Origin: Lysinibacillus louembei
GTDB taxonomy: Bacteria; Bacillota; Bacilli; Bacillales_A; Planococcaceae
Direction of reading: 5' to 3'
NCBI RefSeq assembly: GCF_033880585.1
Contig: NZ_CP137624.1
Span: 124,001 to 188,000 of the forward strand
Length of the DNA stretch: 64,000 nucleotides
The notes under the pieces were generated by a model. It was not told the DNA's origin. It did no database searches and worked only from the letters and a program-made list of their open reading frames with translations. This document shows, piece after piece, positions 1-8,198 of this stretch; position 1 is the first letter of the stretch; the number at the start of each line of letters is the position of its first letter. The translations under genes and the position numbers were made by a program.

Positions 1-299
1 GAGCCATCTGGCATCGCACGATTAACAATGAAAGAAAAATCTTTTTGCGAGACTTTTAACTTTTCTAGCTTTTCAAGGTAGTGTGTTGCAGGCTGGAAAC
101 CGTTCGGATAAACAGCAAACGGATATTGCGTATTGGGTAGTAACACCTCAAACTCAATATCCGTTAAACCCGGCATTTTTAAAATATTCACTTCACCCTC
201 GTTCATGAGGACGATAGTGTCATTCTTATTATTAAATTTTGTGCTCATGGACGATGGCGCAACAGGAAACTGCAAGTCATCAAGTAAAAAGTTATACAT
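1..299 (-). CDS. Phage baseplate/tail protein, XkdP-like, N-terminal part only
   Basis: The gene starts with ATG at 299 and runs off the left edge of the window, so only about 99 residues are visible. The N-terminus (MYNFLLDDLQFPVAPSSM, then a VNILKMPGLTDIEFEVLLP stretch) resembles the N-terminal domain of PBSX XkdP-type proteins. In those proteins this domain precedes a LysM domain, and the gene follows the tape measure. Its start overlaps the tape-measure stop by 8 nt, which implies translational coupling. The LysM part cannot be seen, so the call rests on the N-terminal pattern and gene order. Confidence 0.6.
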   Translation of the reverse strand, partial: MYNFLLDDLQFPVAPSSMSTKFNNKNDTIVLMNEGEVNILKMPGLTDIEFEVLLPNTQYPFAVYPNGFQPATHYLEKLEKLKVSQKDFSFIVNRAMPDG

Positions 300-2502
300 C
301 GTATACAGTCCCCTCCGCTAGTTTCTCGGCAACCTCTTCAACTTTTTCACCGAAACGATCAACGATACCGTCGATGTCTAGCTCGCTGTTAATGTGATTT
401 TCGCTGCGATTGTCGATGTGAATTTCGGCTGTTGTATAGCGGTTTATAGCCTCACGCTCGGCTAAGTCACGCAAATATTTCAGCTCGTCATTTAAAAATT
501 TAACTCCATCTGCCATCTTGCCTGTGTTTTTAGCTGTTTTCTTTGCTGCGTCGTTGCCTTCCTTCACTTTGTCGCCAAGAGCTAGGGCATCGTTGATGGC
601 GTCTTCAACAGGACTTCCATTCTCTTTTTCCTTTTCAGGTTTTAGAAGGTTTTTGCCCCAGTCATAGGCTGATTTAGCTGCATCTGCCAAAGCAATAGGC
701 TCCATTTTTGGCGCTTCCCAATAATCATCTGGCGGATCTCCTACGCCTTTCCCTAGTAAATCCTTAACATTTAATAAGTCGCTAGTGATAGACTCTCGGT
801 AATCAAATGTTCCTCCTTTACCTAAGCCAACTTCTGCCGCAAAACCTTCAGGCAATAGGTCAATAAACCAATTCCACGCTTCTATAGCTAGGTTGACGGC
901 TTTTATAATCGCATTGACAAAGCTTGTTGCAAATCCGTCCCAACCTTTGGTCATAGCAATCACTTGATTTAGTACATTTTCCGCAAGATTATAAAATAAT
1001 TTTTTTACTGAGTACATTGGATGTTTCCACACATTAACAAAGAACTCGACTAATGCAGCTATGATATTCCAAATAAATGCGATTTGGTTGTAAATATAAG
1101 CTCCTAATACTGCAAACGCTGCGGCTATTAATCCTGTTGCACTTATTGATGTACCTGCAAATTTATTGACTGCGGCTACAGCAAGGTAAAATAACATAAT
1201 TAATACTACTATAGCTCCAATTAGCCACCCAATAGGATTCGCTGAAATTGCGATGCTGAGAGCTGCCATTGCAGCTGTGAACCCGTATGTAGCCCATGTA
1301 GATAAAACTGTCGTTGCCACATACCACAGATTGCGTAATGACGCTGTCATCATCATGAAAATATTAATTACTATTTCGCGATTCGCCCACGCCCACGCAG
1401 CTGCATTGATTATTAATGCTGCTGTAACAGCTCCAATGACAGGAGCTATAAATGACCAATTATCGTATACAAGTGAGCCAATAAACACTATTGAGTTAAA
1501 AACTGCTTCCACAGCCCCCGCTACGATGTGCAAAGCTTGCGTTGCACTTGCACTAAATCGTTTAAACCTTTCACTATTAGCAATATCATTTATTATTTGT
1601 AAAATTGGAGCAAACGCCCATAAAGCTTCATTTTTAAATGTTTTCCATGTTTGCGCCCACGTTATAGGCATACTTTCAAATTTTTGATTTATATCATTAG
1701 CAGCTGTAAACATTGCATTCTTCACAATATCAGCAGTAATTTCGCCATCTGATGCCATTTTTCTTATCTTTCCAATACCTACACCTAAATAATCTGCAAT
1801 ACTTTGAATGATGGTTGGAGCCGCTTCGAATACTGCATTTAATTCCTCTCCTCGGAGTACACCCGAACCCAGAGCTTGCGTTAACTGTAAGGTAGCTGAT
1901 GAAATACCTTCTGTATTTGTTCCTGCAATTACAAACTGCTTGTTCAGTAGTTCACCAAATGCTACTGCTTCCATTGTTGTTCCAAATGCATCGCCAGCAT
2001 TCATCGCCAATTTTGCTATAGTATCTGCGGTTTCTGAGTAGGATGCTCGAGAGCGTTGAGCACTATCCAAAATCACTTGTTGTAATTCTGCTGTTGTTTG
2101 CATTCCATCGTTTATTAAGTCCAATCTAGCTGTAGTATTAGCCATCTGGTCAGAAATAGCAAGTACGTTACCTAATCCTTGTAATGACAAATAAGCACCT
2201 ATTAAGGCACCTACTTTATTTACTAACCCATCTACAGCAGTTGTACCATCTCTAATTTTATTGTTAAATTTTCCTTGTGCATTCTCAGCATCACGAATTT
2301 CGTTTTCGATTTGATTAAACATTTTATCTACTCGTGCTAGTTCACGCTGCGCTTGTTGTAAGCGCGAAACGTCTACAGCATTTCCCGAAGCACCTTCAAG
2401 ATTTTGAAATCCACTAACCGTAAGTTGCAATGCACTATTTATCGAGCGAAAAACAGGACTTAAATTATCTGTCATATTAATTGCTGTACGTATCGTTGCC
2501 AT
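292..2502 (-). CDS. Phage tail tape measure protein
   Basis: A protein of about 736 aa that sets tail length and is threaded inside the tail tube. Residues about 150-320 match the tape-measure N-terminal domain (SGVLRGEELNAVFEAAP followed by a KIRKMASDGEIT stretch). Residues about 340-560 hold a long run of hydrophobic segments typical of the membrane-active part. An ATG at 2523 is in frame, but the AGGAGAGG ribosome binding site lies between it and the ATG at 2502, so I chose 2502. It is downstream of the chaperone genes as expected, although an unrelated gene is inserted between them. The length is modest, consistent with a short contractile tail. Confidence 0.92.
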   Translation of the reverse strand: MATIRTAINMTDNLSPVFRSINSALQLTVSGFQNLEGASGNAVDVSRLQQAQRELARVDKMFNQIENEIRDAENAQGKFNNKIRDGTTAVDGLVNKVGALIGAYLSLQGLGNVLAISDQMANTTARLDLINDGMQTTAELQQVILDSAQRSRASYSETADTIAKLAMNAGDAFGTTMEAVAFGELLNKQFVIAGTNTEGISSATLQLTQALGSGVLRGEELNAVFEAAPTIIQSIADYLGVGIGKIRKMASDGEITADIVKNAMFTAANDINQKFESMPITWAQTWKTFKNEALWAFAPILQIINDIANSERFKRFSASATQALHIVAGAVEAVFNSIVFIGSLVYDNWSFIAPVIGAVTAALIINAAAWAWANREIVINIFMMMTASLRNLWYVATTVLSTWATYGFTAAMAALSIAISANPIGWLIGAIVVLIMLFYLAVAAVNKFAGTSISATGLIAAAFAVLGAYIYNQIAFIWNIIAALVEFFVNVWKHPMYSVKKLFYNLAENVLNQVIAMTKGWDGFATSFVNAIIKAVNLAIEAWNWFIDLLPEGFAAEVGLGKGGTFDYRESITSDLLNVKDLLGKGVGDPPDDYWEAPKMEPIALADAAKSAYDWGKNLLKPEKEKENGSPVEDAINDALALGDKVKEGNDAAKKTAKNTGKMADGVKFLNDELKYLRDLAEREAINRYTTAEIHIDNRSENHINSELDIDGIVDRFGEKVEEVAEKLAEGTVYDV

Positions 2503-2526
2503 GTTCCCTCTCCTTTTTGCCATAAC

Positions 2527-2553
2527 AAAAAGCTACCCATAAGAGTAGCTTTT
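2527..2553 (-). terminator. Rho-independent terminator after the 327-aa gene
   Basis: A 9-bp perfect stem (AAAAGCTAC with GTAGCTTTT, loop of 8) is followed on the minus strand by five T. It lies between the 2560-3543 gene and the tape measure. It therefore ends the inserted gene's transcript and would partly insulate the tail operon. Confidence 0.75.
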
Positions 2554-2559
2554 GAAAAT

Positions 2560-3543
2560 CTATCTAAAATATTTTGAATCATACGTAAATTTCGCCATAC
2601 CAAATTCCCCATTTTCAATGTCAAATATCCGCACGCTTTCTACAGTGTCAGAAACATTTTCATAACGTAATGCGTAGTTCGTATCAGCTTCTTTTTTCAT
2701 TTTTGAAGAAGGTGTAATACCAAATAGTTTGAAAATATCATCCTTATTCTCAAAACTACCTATAATATCAGTTGTATCTCCTTTAGATTGCCCAGAATAC
2801 ATATCTAATTGCATAACAATATCATCGAATAAAATGAATTCGTATTTACTGTCTTCATATACATATAACTTCCCAACTATTTCTTGATTAGTTTTAGGTA
2901 CTCGCCATTCATAATCTTCGATTCTTTGTGGTTCTCCCATGATTTCAATTAATTTTGCGCTATTTATTTTACTAAATTGAGTAACATCAATAATTGTTTC
3001 TACTGAGCTTTTTTCAGTGTTTTGCAAGTTCCCTATTACAATAGCAAAAATGACAGCGAATGCTATAATTGCTAAGCAACCAATAGGTAAACAACCTTTC
3101 TTTTTTTGTTGTGTATTATAATTGTTGTTATTAATACCACTATTACTTGTATTGTTGTCTACCGGTGGATTGTTATCAAAGATAGAGGCATTGGATGCAT
3201 TAAACATTTTTTGGATTAATATTTTATATATTTTATCATCTATCTCCACTAAACTCTTTTTACCATCCCTAAATTCAATAGCAACATGATGTGTTCCTTT
3301 ATTTTTGGCACTTAGCCCAGCGAGTAACCCTACTGGTCCCAATAAAACTCCTCCAACTAAACCTCGTGAAACGCCAGAAACAGCACTTTTTCTATGCTCT
3401 TCTGTAATCAATTCATAATTTGCTATAGTTGATTGATCTAATTGCAAAATTTGTTTAAATCCTGAGTTTAAACTAATAAGCCCTAATGTTCTCACCACAG
3501 AGCAATTAAGATAATCGCCAGCAACCACCTTATTTTTTGCCAT
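2560..3543 (-). CDS. Membrane-anchored protein of unknown function, probable moron
   Basis: A 327-aa protein inserted between the tail chaperones and the tape measure, where structural genes are normally adjacent. Residues 1-115 form a soluble domain with a glycine-rich stretch (SRGLVGGVLLGPVGLLAGL). An Asn-rich linker and one membrane segment follow at about residues 148-172 (after KKKGCLPIG), then a C-terminal domain of about 155 aa with alternating polar and aromatic residues. It has its own ribosome binding site (AGGAGGTGC), a terminator behind it, and an AT-rich upstream region carrying an inverted repeat. Its base composition is more AT-rich than neighbouring tail genes. I do not recognise the family. 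Superinfection exclusion or a host-fitness role is speculation from topology and location. Confidence 0.6.
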   Translation of the reverse strand: MAKNKVVAGDYLNCSVVRTLGLISLNSGFKQILQLDQSTIANYELITEEHRKSAVSGVSRGLVGGVLLGPVGLLAGLSAKNKGTHHVAIEFRDGKKSLVEIDDKIYKILIQKMFNASNASIFDNNPPVDNNTSNSGINNNNYNTQQKKKGCLPIGCLAIIAFAVIFAIVIGNLQNTEKSSVETIIDVTQFSKINSAKLIEIMGEPQRIEDYEWRVPKTNQEIVGKLYVYEDSKYEFILFDDIVMQLDMYSGQSKGDTTDIIGSFENKDDIFKLFGITPSSKMKKEADTNYALRYENVSDTVESVRIFDIENGEFGMAKFTYDSKYFR

Positions 3544-3555
3544 ATAGCACCTCCT

Positions 3556-3580
3556 ATGTATATCTATAACTAATATACAT
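3556..3580. promoter_or_regulatory. Inverted repeat upstream of the 327-aa gene
   Basis: Perfect 8-bp arms (ATGTATAT and ATATACAT) are separated by 9 nt, directly upstream of the ribosome binding site of the gene at 2560-3543. This could be an operator or part of the promoter. No convincing -35/-10 pair could be assigned. Confidence 0.35.
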
Positions 3581-3624
3581 GGAAGATAAGGTGATTTCTA
3601 TGCCTATTTTCATATTTGGATAAA

Positions 3625-4253
3625 TTAACGCTTCCGCCCCTTCTTAGACCCACGCTTAGCCTCACGCTCCTGCTTCTTATCCTCGTCAATCTTAACCTGT
3701 AAAGACGCTATTAGACACGCTTTATCTACTAAAGACAGCGCTAAATACTCGGACGGCAGGCGACGCATTTTGTGCACCCACCAGTGCATGACGTTTGCGT
3801 CACCATCACCGTCCTCGATTAGTTTTTTACTTCTTCTACGAGTTCGTCAAGCTCAACCTCATAGCCATTTGCCGCTTGTGCTGCCGCTGCCGCTTCTGCA
3901 ATTTCACCGATTGTTAGCATTTTACCAAGCAATTCATCAGCTCCTAAAACGCCATACGAATCTTGCAGCTCTTTGTCATTTAGGTTAGGGAATACAATAG
4001 ATTCAACTGTTAAAAGACGCTGGTATTTAAAGTGGTCAAAATCAGTGTTGTACTGCCCTTTGCGCTTACCTTGTGTAATCAAAGAGCGCTTTGTAGATTC
4101 CGATTTAAGCTCAGCATCACGTTCTGGTGAGATTGGCGCAAACTCCCATTCAACGGCATTTCCGTTTTCGTCAACGAAACTTTTTGAAATCGCTCGCTTA
4201 ATATTGTCCTGTTTCTTTTTGTTATGCGCGAAAAACGCTTGTAAGTTACTCAT
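3625..4253 (-). CDS. Tail assembly chaperone long form, made by -1 frameshift
   Basis: The 144-aa chaperone frame ends with GTA AAA AAC TAA, which contains the canonical slippery heptamer A AAA AAC at 3828-3822. After a -1 slip, reading continues without a stop for 65 codons to a TAA at 3625-3627. The extension begins LIEDGDGDANVMHWWVHKMR and ends in a basic tail rich in K, R and G. This is the gpG/gpGT arrangement of tailed phages, in which the long form recruits the tape measure. Total length would be about 209 aa. The second frame has no independent start with a ribosome binding site. Confidence 0.85.
3819..4253 (-). CDS. xkdN: Tail assembly chaperone short form, XkdN-like
   Basis: A 144-aa protein upstream of the tape measure in the position of PBSX XkdN. 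It is charged and has an alanine-rich helix near the C-terminus (EIAEAAAAAQAANGYE). The zero-frame product ends at the TAA that overlaps the frameshift site described in the long-form entry. A ribosome binding site (GGAGGAAATGAC) precedes the ATG at 4253. Role: coats the tape measure before tube polymerisation, by family knowledge. Confidence 0.8.
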   Translation of the reverse strand: MSNLQAFFAHNKKKQDNIKRAISKSFVDENGNAVEWEFAPISPERDAELKSESTKRSLITQGKRKGQYNTDFDHFKYQRLLTVESIVFPNLNDKELQDSYGVLGADELLGKMLTIGEIAEAAAAAQAANGYEVELDELVEEVKN

Positions 4254-4328
4254 TTGTCATTTCCTCCAATATAATTAATAGGTATTTTCTCCTCCATGTC
4301 GAATATTGAAATGGAGGAGGTGAATATT

Positions 4329-4655
4329 ATGTCCAAAATCAAAGTTAAAGGCCTTAATAAGTTACAAAAACAATTAAAAAGCATGGAAAGAGCTTCAAAA
4401 AAAGCTAAAAGGGAAAACAGGATTTCCTTTGACGATTTATTCGTTCCATCATTCATGAAACGTCACACAAACTTTAGTTCTTTTAATGATTTTTTAATTG
4501 CTGGTAACTTTAAGGTTGAATCTCAAGAAGATTTTGAAGCCATCCCCGATGTTGATATGGACCATCATGTGAGCCAAAATACGAAATTTAAAAATTGGCA
4601 AACAATGCTTGATACAGCAACTAACGAATATATTAAAAATAAAATGAAATTCTAA
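4329..4655 (+). CDS. Small conserved protein of unknown function on the opposite strand, probable moron
   Basis: A 108-aa protein read against the direction of all surrounding tail genes. An ATG at 4296 is in frame, but the very strong GGAGGAGGTGAATATT lies just before the ATG at 4329, which I chose. A perfect TATAAT at 4270-4275 could serve it; no good -35 was found. The sequence (SFDDLFVPSFMKRHTNFSS, then a QEDFEAIPDVDMD stretch, then FKNWQTMLDTA) follows a pattern I associate with a widespread small protein family of unknown function in phages and bacteria. It is acidic in the middle and basic at the N-terminus. Its stop overlaps the stop of the facing small gene by 3 nt. Confidence 0.7.
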   Translation: MSKIKVKGLNKLQKQLKSMERASKKAKRENRISFDDLFVPSFMKRHTNFSSFNDFLIAGNFKVESQEDFEAIPDVDMDHHVSQNTKFKNWQTMLDTATNEYIKNKMKF

Positions 4656-4792
4656 TTCATTTCGGTTTCAAATTCTAATTCTAGTTCTTTTATTTGCTGA
4701 AGGCTTTCTTCAAGTTCTTTTGCTAGAGTGATGGTCTTTTGTAATAAAACTTGAAGTTCTTCAGCATTCTTAAATGTAATGTTTACGCGCAT
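4652..4792 (-). CDS. Small coiled-coil phage protein, 46 aa
   Basis: A short gene behind the tail tube gene with a good ribosome binding site (AAGGAGTGGGAATA) before ATG. The product (MRVNITFKNAEELQVLLQKT and onward) is largely a charged heptad-like helix rich in E, L and K. It converges with the plus-strand moron and overlaps its stop codon. Function unknown; its place suggests a tail accessory or chaperone-associated role. Confidence 0.6.
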   Translation of the reverse strand: MRVNITFKNAEELQVLLQKTITLAKELEESLQQIKELELEFETEMN

Positions 4793-4838
4793 TATTCCCA
4801 CTCCTTTTCAAAATAAAAGAGCCTGCCGTAGCAAGCTC

Positions 4839-5354
4839 TTATTGCATTTCAGGTAAGGTAGCGAACTCAATCGGCATATCCCAATCCTCGAAAGTAAAGT
4901 CGATTGTGTCCTCTAAATAATCTGCATCTGCATCGAGTGACGCAATAATACCACCATCAAGATTACAGTCAATTAAAATTGTTGTTTGGCTGCCTACAGT
5001 AGAAGATTTATCTTCATTCGTCACTTGAATATCAAAATAAATATCTTGTCCTGTATCTTTATAGCGCTTTAACAGCTGGCGGAAAATTGATGTATTGAAG
5101 TGGAATGTAGCTGAGCCTGTACCTTCCCAACCTGTAGCCTTGTTCCCCTTACCTGTACGGCCCATAATCGGCACCTGCGTTTTTGTTTTCTCCATGTTGG
5201 CTTCTAAATTGATTAGCTGCGCAAATAAATAGCGATTGCCCTCGATTGTGACGAATGCACGTCCTTGAGCACCGCTGACAGCATCACGCGCATGCATTGT
5301 TGTTTCAGCGAAGTATTGTAAATCTAACGGCAACAATAATCCGATTTTATCCAT
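4839..5354 (-). CDS. xkdM: Tail tube protein, XkdM-like
   Basis: A 171-aa inner tail tube protein; hexamers stack inside the sheath. The region from HARDAVSGAQGRAFVTIEG onward matches the XkdM family start. It is preceded here by about 20 extra residues (MDKIGLLLPLDLQYFAETT) that resemble the LPLDLQFFAE leader often found at the start of head or capsid proteins in Firmicute phages. A ribosome binding site (AAGGAGGGAAATAG) supports the ATG at 5354. It directly follows the sheath gene, as in PBSX. Confidence 0.85.
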   Translation of the reverse strand: MDKIGLLLPLDLQYFAETTMHARDAVSGAQGRAFVTIEGNRYLFAQLINLEANMEKTKTQVPIMGRTGKGNKATGWEGTGSATFHFNTSIFRQLLKRYKDTGQDIYFDIQVTNEDKSSTVGSQTTILIDCNLDGGIIASLDADADYLEDTIDFTFEDWDMPIEFATLPEMQ

Positions 5355-5369
5355 ATACTATTTCCCTCC

Positions 5370-6686
5370 TTAAGCTACCACAGTAGTAATGTATAGTTGC
5401 GACATGGCAACAGTCGGAATGACAACCTCATTTACTACAACAGATTTTTTAGAGTTCCCTTGTTCTACAGTAAGCTCATCCTTATTGTAATTTTGAACAG
5501 CTCGAATACGCTGTAGCTCCATGCGATGAGCGCCAATATCATTCCAAAGTGAAATACGGCCATCTTGGTCGTTCGGTACTTTGCCGAGATAGCGATTGTT
5601 AAATAAAGCTGCCGTGTCAATGGCAATTTGATCAAGCACACGAATGACTTGATTCATGCTGAAATTCTCATTTTTATCTACTGTGAAGGATGTGAATGTA
5701 TTGATATCCTCAAGTACACGCACTTCATCACCAACGCGATGGAACACATATTTACCATTTTTGATTAATGCGATAAGTTGTTGCTGTGTCTTTGTTTCGG
5801 ACATATCTAGCTCAAATTCGCCGTCATAGCGTTTGTTTGTATTTGAACGATTTACCGGCACGCCTGCTTGTGCTCCTGTTGCCCAATAGACAGCAGCAAA
5901 TACTTCATCACCCATCGCGTCGTTTTGTACATCGATAACACCCTCGTGGTCTGTCGTGCCGAGTTTGTGACCTACAAGTTGGAATTTACCTCCCACTTGG
6001 TCACGAATACGCTTCGTATACTCTACGTACAGCGATTTAATTGTTGGCTCTGAAGATAAGCAACCTAGTGTATTAAAGCCGTAAGCCTCTAGTGCATCTA
6101 ATGCCTCTTGATGGGCACCACCTGTAATAGCTGTGCCATTTGAGCCATCGGCTAATGGTGTACCTGCTGTAACCGCAAGTGTTGCACCACTTTTAAACGT
6201 TACATAATCATTTGCTACTAAATCAGCAGCAGTTGTTACTGCCACCTGTTCATCAACCGTAACGCCATCTAATAGCGTTTTTACATCAAACTTCGTTGGC
6301 TCGTCTACATTTGCTTGAATCACAATGGTAATATCATTACCTCGCACACCTTTGTATTTAGCTGTAGCAAAATCATTTTGAGCTGCTACTGCATCTACAG
6401 CAAGCTTATAAAAGTACACCGTAATCGCATTTTTGAATACATCACGAATACCCTTTAGCTTATCGTGCGTGTAATCGTAGCCAAATATTTTACGACTGTC
6501 CTTTTGTAAATCCTCTTGTGTTACAGCGAATACTTCGCTATCTACGCCCCAATCAAGAACGATTGGTAGCCCAACATATCCGCGATCGGATAAGTTCACG
6601 AATGCACGTGCTGCACTAATAAAATTATGATACGTGCCTGGTAACACTTTATTTTGTGTTAAGAAGAAACCTCCACCTAATGCCAC
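5370..6686 (-). CDS. xkdK: Contractile tail sheath protein, XkdK-like
   Basis: A 438-aa sheath subunit with the family's N-terminal MALGGGFFLTQNKVLPGTYHNF start. The central domain (about residues 90-200) is an insertion rich in T, V and A. The C-terminal sheath domain contains NKNENFSMNQVIRVLDQIA. Its presence with a tube gene shows a contractile (myovirus-type or PBSX-type) tail. It lies 15 nt upstream of the tube gene in the same transcript. Confidence 0.92.
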   Translation of the reverse strand: MALGGGFFLTQNKVLPGTYHNFISAARAFVNLSDRGYVGLPIVLDWGVDSEVFAVTQEDLQKDSRKIFGYDYTHDKLKGIRDVFKNAITVYFYKLAVDAVAAQNDFATAKYKGVRGNDITIVIQANVDEPTKFDVKTLLDGVTVDEQVAVTTAADLVANDYVTFKSGATLAVTAGTPLADGSNGTAITGGAHQEALDALEAYGFNTLGCLSSEPTIKSLYVEYTKRIRDQVGGKFQLVGHKLGTTDHEGVIDVQNDAMGDEVFAAVYWATGAQAGVPVNRSNTNKRYDGEFELDMSETKTQQQLIALIKNGKYVFHRVGDEVRVLEDINTFTSFTVDKNENFSMNQVIRVLDQIAIDTAALFNNRYLGKVPNDQDGRISLWNDIGAHRMELQRIRAVQNYNKDELTVEQGNSKKSVVVNEVVIPTVAMSQLYITTVVA

Positions 6687-6687
6687 T

Positions 6688-6912
6688 CTACCTCACTCCT
6701 TTATCGAATTTATTAAGAATTTCATCGACCTGAGCATAAGAATACGCCTTGCCATCTTGTAGCAAAGCGTTCAATGCATCTCGTCGATGTTCGTATTTTT
6801 TACTTTTAACCAGTTGCTCTTTTGTAAATGTCGGCATGGCTGATTTAATCATTTCTCCAACCATTTCGCCTGTCACATTCGCTTTTTCTTTAATAGCTTC
6901 ATTCTTCGCCAA
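6688..6912 (-). CDS. Small phage protein before the sheath gene
   Basis: A 74-aa basic protein (MAKNEAIKEKANVTGEMVGE at the N-terminus, with EQLVKSKKYEHRRDALNALL in the middle). It lies 1 nt upstream of the sheath gene and overlaps the tail terminator gene by 14 nt. Small proteins here are common in PBSX-type modules; function unknown. Confidence 0.65.
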   Translation of the reverse strand: MAKNEAIKEKANVTGEMVGEMIKSAMPTFTKEQLVKSKKYEHRRDALNALLQDGKAYSYAQVDEILNKFDKGVR

Positions 6913-7342
6913 CTATACCCCACCTCTCTCCGTTTTCGTAGTGTCTTAGCGATTCCATAAATGTTTTTTGTTCCACAACTTGCAAGAAAAAATCAAACCG
7001 CATGAAGTTATGACCAATACCGTCCACAACCTCGCTGTTAGCCCCTCTAGCAAGCATTATAGAGCCGTTTAATAGCTCAATATCCTTTAGGGCTTGTTGC
7101 ACCTTTAAGCTCATATTAGCGCTCTCTGACGCTCCCTTAAGCGGGAAATACTGCACATTAAACAACGGTGTAATCTTCCATCGCTTACCTATCTGCTGAA
7201 CGTGCTCCAAGTTTAAAAACTGAATAAAAAATGAAGGTGTTTCAAAGTTTTGGGGCACTTGGTCAATGTACTTTTTGCAATCCTCACCAAATTCCGCATC
7301 TAATTTGCGAGAAATGGCGATGATAATATCCATAATTTCCAC
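6899..7342 (-). CDS. Tail terminator family protein
   Basis: A 147-aa protein whose pattern (short N-terminal helix, KKYIDQVPQNFETPSFFIQF, then RWKITPLFNVQYFP) matches phage tail terminator proteins (XkdJ-like/DUF6838). These cap the tail at the head end. Gene order, before the sheath and after the HK97 gp10-like gene, agrees. The start is at 7342 and the gene overlaps its upstream neighbour by 1 nt, so expression is coupled. Confidence 0.7.
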   Translation of the reverse strand: MEIMDIIIAISRKLDAEFGEDCKKYIDQVPQNFETPSFFIQFLNLEHVQQIGKRWKITPLFNVQYFPLKGASESANMSLKVQQALKDIELLNGSIMLARGANSEVVDGIGHNFMRFDFFLQVVEQKTFMESLRHYENGERWGIVGEE

Positions 7343-7836
7343 TATTTGAACACCTCCATGAGTTTTGCCTTTAGCTTTCGTTCGATAATTGCTGGGGCTT
7401 GTTGCTCTAGTTCATCCGCCGAAATAGTCATCATGAATCTCCCTGGTACCCAGCCCTTTAAGTTTCGTGTGCGGTGCCCATATTCAACGTAACTCGCGTA
7501 ACTTACAGGATTTGTAATTTCGATTTCGTAATTATTACCTGATTTCTTCACAGTCAAGGACTGAGCAAATTTGCTAGCTCCTGTACCTCCGCCAAAAGTA
7601 GCTGAGAGTTCAGCCTCTCTCTCGCTACTAGCAGTCCATCCTCGTCTTAAATTTCCACCAACACGCCCATCCGTATACTCACCAACAGGAGTACGCTTGA
7701 TTACTTTTGCAAGCATTCGAGCTGCTAACTCCTTCGCCATAGCCTCACAAAAGGCGTCTAAATCCACTTGGGCAAACTTACTAATGCGCCGTTGCAATCG
7801 CTCCAACTGTTTGTAATTTACCTTTACTTTTGCCAT
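7342..7836 (-). CDS. xkdI: HK97 gp10-like tail component, XkdI-like
   Basis: A 164-aa protein with the gp10-type signature: an N-terminal helix, ELAARMLAKVIKRTPVGEYT, and then a C-terminal NPVSYASYVEYGHRTR stretch. These proteins sit at the head-tail joining region. It overlaps both neighbours by 1 nt and belongs to the connector cluster. Confidence 0.8.
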   Translation of the reverse strand: MAKVKVNYKQLERLQRRISKFAQVDLDAFCEAMAKELAARMLAKVIKRTPVGEYTDGRVGGNLRRGWTASSEREAELSATFGGGTGASKFAQSLTVKKSGNNYEIEITNPVSYASYVEYGHRTRNLKGWVPGRFMMTISADELEQQAPAIIERKLKAKLMEVFK

Positions 7837-8198
7837 TATGCGTACCTCTGAAAATCCTCTAACATAATGTGTTGATGGTCCATGTGTACATCAGGCTTGC
7901 CGCTGCGGGTGTACTCATTAGTTACTCCATCTTGAGTAACAATGATTTTGCTACCTGCAGGTACATCAAGTTCAGGAGCTAATGACAATTTGGTGGTCTT
8001 AGTGATAATGGCAGGACCACCAGTATCGGAAGTGGTAGTTTGCTTTTCTTGAGATAATTTACATGGCTCATTTACGAATTTTATTACTTCTTGCTGGGTA
8101 GTTATTTTGGTAACAGGGTTTGTTATGCTTTCCCATGCTATTACTGTACATACCCCTCTATACAAGCTTTGGATTGCTTTCCTACGAGCATTTACCAT
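7836..8198 (-). CDS. xkdH: Head closure/head-tail adaptor protein, XkdH-like
   Basis: A protein of about 120 aa. A TTG at 8222 is in frame, but the ATG at 8198 has AGGGTG just upstream and gives the usual family length. The sequence MVNARRKAIQSLYRGVCTVI, with a C-terminal HMDHQHIMLEDFQRY, resembles head-closure proteins. It overlaps the preceding connector gene by 7 nt. Confidence 0.7.
   Translation of the reverse strand: MVNARRKAIQSLYRGVCTVIAWESITNPVTKITTQQEVIKFVNEPCKLSQEKQTTTSDTGGPAIITKTTKLSLAPELDVPAGSKIIVTQDGVTNEYTRSGKPDVHMDHQHIMLEDFQRYA

Noticed and set aside
1253-1687. Open frame of 144 codons on the plus strand
   Set aside because: Mirror of the hydrophobic Ala-rich part of the tape measure; no site upstream and no known pattern.
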